This document shows positions 24,299 through 28,118 of a DNA stretch of 28,118 nucleotides, in pieces; position 1 is the stretch's first letter; the number at the start of each line of letters is the position of its first letter. The notes beneath the pieces were generated by a model. That model was not told where the DNA came from and did no database searches. It saw only the letters and a program-made list of their open reading frames with translations. Origin of the DNA: DATJPR01 sp035506295 (GTDB lineage Bacteria; Bacteroidota; Ignavibacteria; UBA10030; UBA6906); NCBI GenBank assembly GCA_035506295.1, contig DATJPR010000084.1, forward strand, positions 1-28,118, read 5' to 3'. Both the position numbers and the translations under genes were made by a program.

Positions 24299-25459
24299 TC
24301 AGAGGAGCACGGGTGCGAACTGTGCGGGCGCGTTGCTCTCCATGATCGAGAGAAACTCCCTGAAGAGGTAGTCGCTGTCGTGAGGGCCGGGAGAAGCCTC
24401 CGGGTGGTACTGGACGGAGAAGAGAGGGAATTCTTTGTGGCGGATCCCTTCGTTCGTTTGATCGTTCAGGTTGACGTGCGTCACCTCGACCGCCGACGGA
24501 TCAAGGGAATCCGGATCGACCGCGAACCCGTGGTTTTGTGATGTGATCTCGATGCGCCCGGTGATCAGGTTTTTGACCGGATGGTTTCCGCCCCGGTGAC
24601 CGAATTTGAGTTTAAACGTTTTTCCGCCGAGTGCGAGTCCGATGAGCTGATGCCCCAGACAGATGCCGAAGACCGGTTTGCGGCCGATGAGCTCCTTGAT
24701 GTTCCGGATCGCCACCGACACAGCGGCCGGATCGCCGGGCCCGTTGGAAAGAAAGATGCCGTCCGGATTCAACGAGAGCACATCGGCGGCCGAATACCCC
24801 GCAGGGACGACGGTCACCTTGCATCCATATCGCGCCAGACGGCGGAGGATATTCTGCTTGATGCCATAGTCGTAGGCAACGACGTGCCGGATGACACCGT
24901 TCGCTCCCGATCCTTCAGCTTGGAGCGCAAAAGGGGTTCGATCAATCTCCTGCCACCCGTACGAATTTCCACAGGATACCTCGGTTGCAAGATCGAGGTT
25001 CATCATCTTAGGAGAATTTCTTACGCGCGATAGAAGCTCCTCCTCGGACCGTTCCACCGTTGTCAGCACTCCGCGCATCGCGCCATCGGTCCGCAGCACT
25101 CTCGTTAGCATTCGTGTGTCGATCCCCTGGATGGCCACGATGCCATGCTTGATCAGCCACTTCCCCAGGCTCATCGTCGCACGAAAATTGCTGAAGTTCT
25201 CGACGTACTCCTTAACGATGAGGCCTGCCACGGCAGGCTTCGAGGATTCAATATCGTCTTCGTTGATCCCGTAATTCCCGATCAACGGATAGGTCATCGT
25301 CACGATCTGACCGGTGTATGACGGGTCAGTGAGAATCTCCTGGTATCCGGAGAGGCATGTGTTGAACACCACTTCGCCGGTCACTTCACCTTCTGCACCG
25401 AACGCTTCGCCGACAAAGCGGAGCCCATTCTCAAGAACAAGTGTTGCTTTTTGTGTCAT
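24299..25459 (-). CDS. carA: Carbamoyl-phosphate synthase small (glutaminase) subunit
   Basis: It hydrolyses glutamine to deliver ammonia to CarB for carbamoyl phosphate, used in pyrimidine and arginine synthesis. The N-terminal CPSase domain (about 1-150) includes GEVVFNTCLSGYQEILTDPSY. The class I glutamine amidotransferase domain (about 190-375) holds the catalytic triad: Cys267 in FGICLGHQ, and His352 and Glu354 in SVQYHPEASPGP. The 386 residues are normal. carB is not adjacent, so the subunits are encoded apart. The start at 25459 is the family start, though the ribosome binding site is weak (GAG close to ATG). A perfect DnaA box lies 15 bases upstream, and the next gene upstream, ssb, is separated by a terminator-like hairpin. 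Confidence 0.96.
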   Translation of the reverse strand: MTQKATLVLENGLRFVGEAFGAEGEVTGEVVFNTCLSGYQEILTDPSYTGQIVTMTYPLIGNYGINEDDIESSKPAVAGLIVKEYVENFSNFRATMSLGKWLIKHGIVAIQGIDTRMLTRVLRTDGAMRGVLTTVERSEEELLSRVRNSPKMMNLDLATEVSCGNSYGWQEIDRTPFALQAEGSGANGVIRHVVAYDYGIKQNILRRLARYGCKVTVVPAGYSAADVLSLNPDGIFLSNGPGDPAAVSVAIRNIKELIGRKPVFGICLGHQLIGLALGGKTFKLKFGHRGGNHPVKNLITGRIEITSQNHGFAVDPDSLDPSAVEVTHVNLNDQTNEGIRHKEFPLFSVQYHPEASPGPHDSDYLFREFLSIMESNAPAQFAPVLL

Positions 25460-25474
25460 CGTCTCGGGAGAAAA

Positions 25475-25630
25475 TTATCCACAATTCGTCCACGACGAGG
25501 GATATTCGCGTCAAATCGCGCGCCACAACCACGGGCTAAGCGATTACTGTTCTTATTGTTACGGAATTTACCTCAAGCAATTACGCGTCCGGCAAGCGGT
25601 TGCACAACTTGTGGAGAACTTTGTGAACAA
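25475..25630. promoter_or_regulatory. Cluster of DnaA-box-like sites between carA and ssb
   Basis: TTATCCACA, a perfect consensus DnaA box, is on the plus strand at 25475-25483. Two one-mismatch boxes lie on the minus strand: TTCTCCACA (25610-25618) and TTGTTCACA (25622-25630). An A+T-richer stretch lies between them (about 25530-25585). The 233-base gap also carries the carA promoter, which I could not pin down. It could be an origin-like or DnaA-regulated site; three sites alone do not prove either. Confidence 0.4.
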
Positions 25631-25635
25631 GGAAA

Positions 25636-25672
25636 CGCGCGCCATGCTCTACCGGATCATGCATGCCGCGCG
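25636..25672 (-). terminator. Terminator-like hairpin after ssb
   Basis: Arms of 12 bases (25636-25647 and 25661-25672) pair with one mismatch around a 13-base loop. On the minus strand the hairpin starts 21 bases past the ssb stop and is followed by GTTTCCTTGTT. A moderately T-rich tail suits an intrinsic terminator for the ssb transcript. Confidence 0.6.
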
Positions 25673-25692
25673 CACTGAGATGTCCTCCCTGG

Positions 25693-26187
25693 TCAGAACG
25701 GAAGATCTTCGTCTTGCTGTCCCTCACTCTTGCCGGGCTGCGTGCCGGCCGATCCGAAATCACTGCTGCCTTCCGCGGGAGCGCTGTTCGCCTGCCGGGA
25801 ATGCCCGCCCGATGCGGATCCATATGATGGAGCCCCGCCCTCCCCGGTCGGCCGGGGATCGAGGACAATAATATTGTCGCTGACGATCTCGGTGAAATTC
25901 TTCTTCTGCCCCGTGTTCTTGTCTTCATACGAGCGTGTCTGGATTCTTCCCTCGACGTACACCTTTCTCCCCTTCTTCAGCCACTCGCCGCAGAACTCTG
26001 CAAGCCGACGCCACGCAACGATGTTGTGCCACTCCGTACGCTCCTGCAGATTCCCTTCCTTGTCCTTCCACGCTTCATTTGTTGCAAGAGTGAACGTGGC
26101 AACGGGGTCGCCTCCCGGCGTGTATCGAACCTCCGGATCCTTGCCGAGATTTCCGATCAACATGACCTTGTTGAGGCTTTTTGCCAT
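25693..26187 (-). CDS. ssb: Single-stranded DNA-binding protein
   Basis: It coats single-stranded DNA in replication, repair and recombination. The OB-fold (1-110) opens with SLNKVMLIGNLGKDPEVRYT and has the usual VATFTLATNEAW and TEWHNIVAWRRLAEFCGEWLKKG segments. A Gly/Ser/Pro-rich flexible linker (about 113-155) leads to the acidic partner-binding tip DEDLPF. The length is 164 residues. GGAG lies seven bases before the ATG. It follows the exported beta-propeller gene by 26 bases, and a terminator-like hairpin follows it, so it appears to close that transcription unit. Confidence 0.96.
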   Translation of the reverse strand: MAKSLNKVMLIGNLGKDPEVRYTPGGDPVATFTLATNEAWKDKEGNLQERTEWHNIVAWRRLAEFCGEWLKKGRKVYVEGRIQTRSYEDKNTGQKKNFTEIVSDNIIVLDPRPTGEGGAPSYGSASGGHSRQANSAPAEGSSDFGSAGTQPGKSEGQQDEDLPF

Positions 26188-26213
26188 TGCGTTCTCCAGG
26201 ATGGTAAAATATC

Positions 26214-27089
26214 TTAGCGAGAATTCGGGTCTTTAGCAAGGATATCGGCCATCGGAACCACCGTCAGCCCTTCAGGTCCGATCAGATACAGCGCGGAAGG
26301 GGTGACCGCGCACCCCGTCAGTTCCTGTGAACGAAGAGAGTCGGACAATGCCACATGCCCGATCACGTGCTGATCCGCGTCGAAGGCGTAGATGCCTGTC
26401 GTGTCGACCACGACAACGGTCGATTGATCCGCGCAGACGCCTTCGGGATGCCGGAAGAGTCCCGGGGAAAGTTCACCCAGATAATTTCCAAACGTGTCGA
26501 AGACCAGGACCCGCGGAGGATCGAGGACGTAGACATCGTCATGAGGACCACAATCGATCTGCATCGGTTGGGTCAATCTCCCCGCGCCCGCGCCGTAACC
26601 ACCGAAGGTCAGATCGATCTGGTTCGATGAACCGACTTTGGCAATGCGATTGTTCTCACCGTCACAAATGAACAGGTCTCCCAGCCGCGAGAGAGTGACC
26701 GCTGTCGGATACCCGAACCGTTTGTTCGGATCGCTGTTGTCCCGAGTGTAGAGTGTGGAAACGTAGGCAAGGCCGTTGTCGAATCGTTGGATACGATGGT
26801 TCCCGTAGTCCGCCACGAACACGTCGATTCCGTTCTTCGCCCACACCCCTGCCGGCCGATCAAATTGATCGTTCCCCCATCCTTGCCCGCCGATCTCCCG
26901 AATCAATTTCCCGGTCGAACCGTATTGCCGGACAGTGCAAGCGTGGCTGTCGACAACAGTCATCACGCCGGCGAGGTCCACGCTGATCGATGTCCCGTGG
27001 ATAGGGAGAGGCTGGGCCCCCGTGCTGCCGGGATGGGCGACGAGAATGAACGGCAAGACCAGCATTGCGAGCGGACCGGGTCGATTCAT
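26214..27089 (-). CDS. Exported NHL-type beta-propeller protein
   Basis: A 291-residue protein with a probable signal peptide (about 1-25, hydrophobic MLVLPFILVAHPG, cleavage near GAQPL). It has five or six degenerate NHL-like blades. Blade cores are recognisable as RPAGVWAKNGIDVFVADYGNHRIQRF, YPTAVTLSRLGDLFICDGENNRIAKV, QPMQIDCGPHDDVYVLDPPRVLVFD and HPEGVCADQSTVVVVDTTGIYAFD. Such propellers bind protein or ligand; no catalytic motif is evident. Its ATG overlaps the stop of the preceding gene by four bases, so the pair is translationally coupled. It probably acts in the periplasm or outside the cell with that partner; function unknown. Confidence 0.8.
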   Translation of the reverse strand: MNRPGPLAMLVLPFILVAHPGSTGAQPLPIHGTSISVDLAGVMTVVDSHACTVRQYGSTGKLIREIGGQGWGNDQFDRPAGVWAKNGIDVFVADYGNHRIQRFDNGLAYVSTLYTRDNSDPNKRFGYPTAVTLSRLGDLFICDGENNRIAKVGSSNQIDLTFGGYGAGAGRLTQPMQIDCGPHDDVYVLDPPRVLVFDTFGNYLGELSPGLFRHPEGVCADQSTVVVVDTTGIYAFDADQHVIGHVALSDSLRSQELTGCAVTPSALYLIGPEGLTVVPMADILAKDPNSR

Positions 27090-28118
27090 CGTGCCGTCCT
27101 GAATGAAAGAAGATTGCTCAGGAGTCGATATGCTCCGGGATGATAGTTCACCAATTGTGAGATGAGGTCGGCTGCTACGAGGGTTACCTCCCCCTTCCCA
27201 ACGGCGATCGATTCAACGAGGGAGTGCACCCCTGAACGAACAAGGCTCGCCGCGGGTTCCATCCGGCGGATCTCCACGATCCCGTCGAACGCGCGCGATT
27301 CGACCCAGCCGTCCCATGCTTCCGATCCGAGACGGTTGGGAGACGCCGCCAGTTCACGGGATTCCACCGTGATCTCCGCGTCCGACGCCAGCGGATCCAT
27401 CCGCTCGTAGCTGCAACCGCAGAGATCCTCGAGCCATTTCGCCGATCGTCCGTGCTGTGGGAAGATGACCGCTTTCCCCCCGGCGCGAATCCATGATGCC
27501 ACCTCGTTCCACGTCGTGCTGTCGCATCGCCCGTCGGTGCTCACATCCCTGTCCACGAGAAGTACATTGATCGCAGAAAGAGAAGACGCTGGACGATCGA
27601 GGGAGACCGATACCCGATGCTGGCGAAGCACCCTCAGCGCATCGTCCAGGGGAGAACCGTCGATTCCCGATAGAACCCCGACGGTCAATGCTGAATCCAC
27701 CCCGACACTGAACCGACGCGCCGTAACGGAACGCTCCCCTCCTCGCCCGGAGAGATCGACAACGAATGCGTGGCTCCCGGCGCCGCGTGCGTCGTCCGTT
27801 GGAAGATACAGCGTGTCCTGCACAATTTCATCTTTCCGTTTCAGCGCTACCGGCTCCCGGAGGAGTTCACGGGATGAATCCAGCAATGTCACCGCTCCTT
27901 TGTACGGGTCGCGCGAGAAGTTCTGCAGGGCAAAAATGATCGGCGATGACGGATCATCGTAGATCAGCGGCGTGCGGAGGACAAAAGACCGACGCGGGCC
28001 CGTCTGCAAGACAATGTTGCCCCGGAACTGGAAATTCCTCTCGCGACGCTGATCCTTATGGACGATAATATACGGAAACTTCGTTCTCATCGATGGCTGG
28101 TGAAGTCCGTACATGTCC
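27086..28118 (-). CDS. Conserved protein with Ig-like and ThuA/GATase-like regions, 5' end possibly outside window
   Basis: At least 342 residues. The frame stays open to the window edge; the ATG at 28114 lies four bases from the edge, so the gene probably begins upstream. Residues 1-140 (counted from that ATG) are beta-rich (FALQNFSRDPYKGAVTLLDSS) and look like an Ig-type domain. The part from about 145 runs SALTVGVLSGIDGSPLDDALRVL, INVLLVDRDVS, WIRAGGKAVIFPQHG and GKGEVTLVAADLISQLVNYHPGAYRLLSNLLSF. It has the strand order of the Rossmann-like ThuA/GATase-like domains found at the end of some glycoside hydrolases. I could see no catalytic Cys-His pair in it. It is coupled (ATGA overlap) to the beta-propeller gene. 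Function cannot be assigned. Confidence 0.6.
   Translation of the reverse strand, partial: DMYGLHQPSMRTKFPYIIVHKDQRRERNFQFRGNIVLQTGPRRSFVLRTPLIYDDPSSPIIFALQNFSRDPYKGAVTLLDSSRELLREPVALKRKDEIVQDTLYLPTDDARGAGSHAFVVDLSGRGGERSVTARRFSVGVDSALTVGVLSGIDGSPLDDALRVLRQHRVSVSLDRPASSLSAINVLLVDRDVSTDGRCDSTTWNEVASWIRAGGKAVIFPQHGRSAKWLEDLCGCSYERMDPLASDAEITVESRELAASPNRLGSEAWDGWVESRAFDGIVEIRRMEPAASLVRSGVHSLVESIAVGKGEVTLVAADLISQLVNYHPGAYRLLSNLLSFRTAR

Overview
The window is a dense, G+C-rich bacterial chromosome segment. It has short intergenic gaps, many Shine-Dalgarno-led starts and no sign of phage, plasmid or insertion sequences. Gene content is mostly housekeeping: complex I subunits, a class II (B12-dependent) ribonucleotide reductase, a long-chain acyl-CoA synthetase, carA, ssb, dut and a large Lhr helicase. 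This, together with paired MacB-type permeases and a cNMP-GAF-SpoIIE phosphatase, fits an uncultured member of the FCB group (Ignavibacteria/Chlorobi/Bacteroidota side). That placement is an inference from gene style, not from a marker gene.

Layout. From 1 to 9226 everything is on the minus strand. It reads, in transcription order, acyl-CoA synthetase; nuoA-B-C-D-E-F; dut; an RsmI-like methyltransferase; cysE; and cysK (cut by the window edge). The nuo cluster stops at nuoF; nuoG-N are not here. A 577-base gap (9227-9803) separates the acyl-CoA synthetase from nrdJ on the plus strand. It holds a good sigma70-type promoter and a leader of about 360 nt with several inverted repeats and an internal direct repeat. 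nrdJ (9804-12197) ends at a strong bidirectional terminator flanked by inverted copies of a 7-base-periodic repeat. The same repeat sits beside a second hairpin between nuoD and nuoE.

From 17033 down to 12339 (minus) lies an apparent transcription unit: HlyD-type adaptor, two FtsX/MacB-type permeases, and two exported thioredoxin-fold proteins. No ABC ATPase is present. Divergently, on the plus strand, lie a 1501-residue Lhr helicase and a cNMP-GAF-SpoIIE phosphatase (17307-23571). The phosphatase overlaps tail-to-tail with a minus-strand methyltransferase that follows carA. The right end, also minus, carries a partial Ig/ThuA-like protein, a secreted beta-propeller and ssb, ending in a terminator-like hairpin. 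Next to it is a 233-base gap with one perfect and two near-perfect DnaA boxes.

Functionally the segment covers respiration (nuo), cysteine synthesis (cysE-cysK), nucleotide supply and DNA maintenance (nrdJ, dut, carA, ssb, lhr), and envelope export. I saw no clear defence system, CRISPR array, tRNA or rRNA. The most unusual parts are non-coding: the nrdJ leader and the hairpin-plus-pyrimidine-repeat elements.
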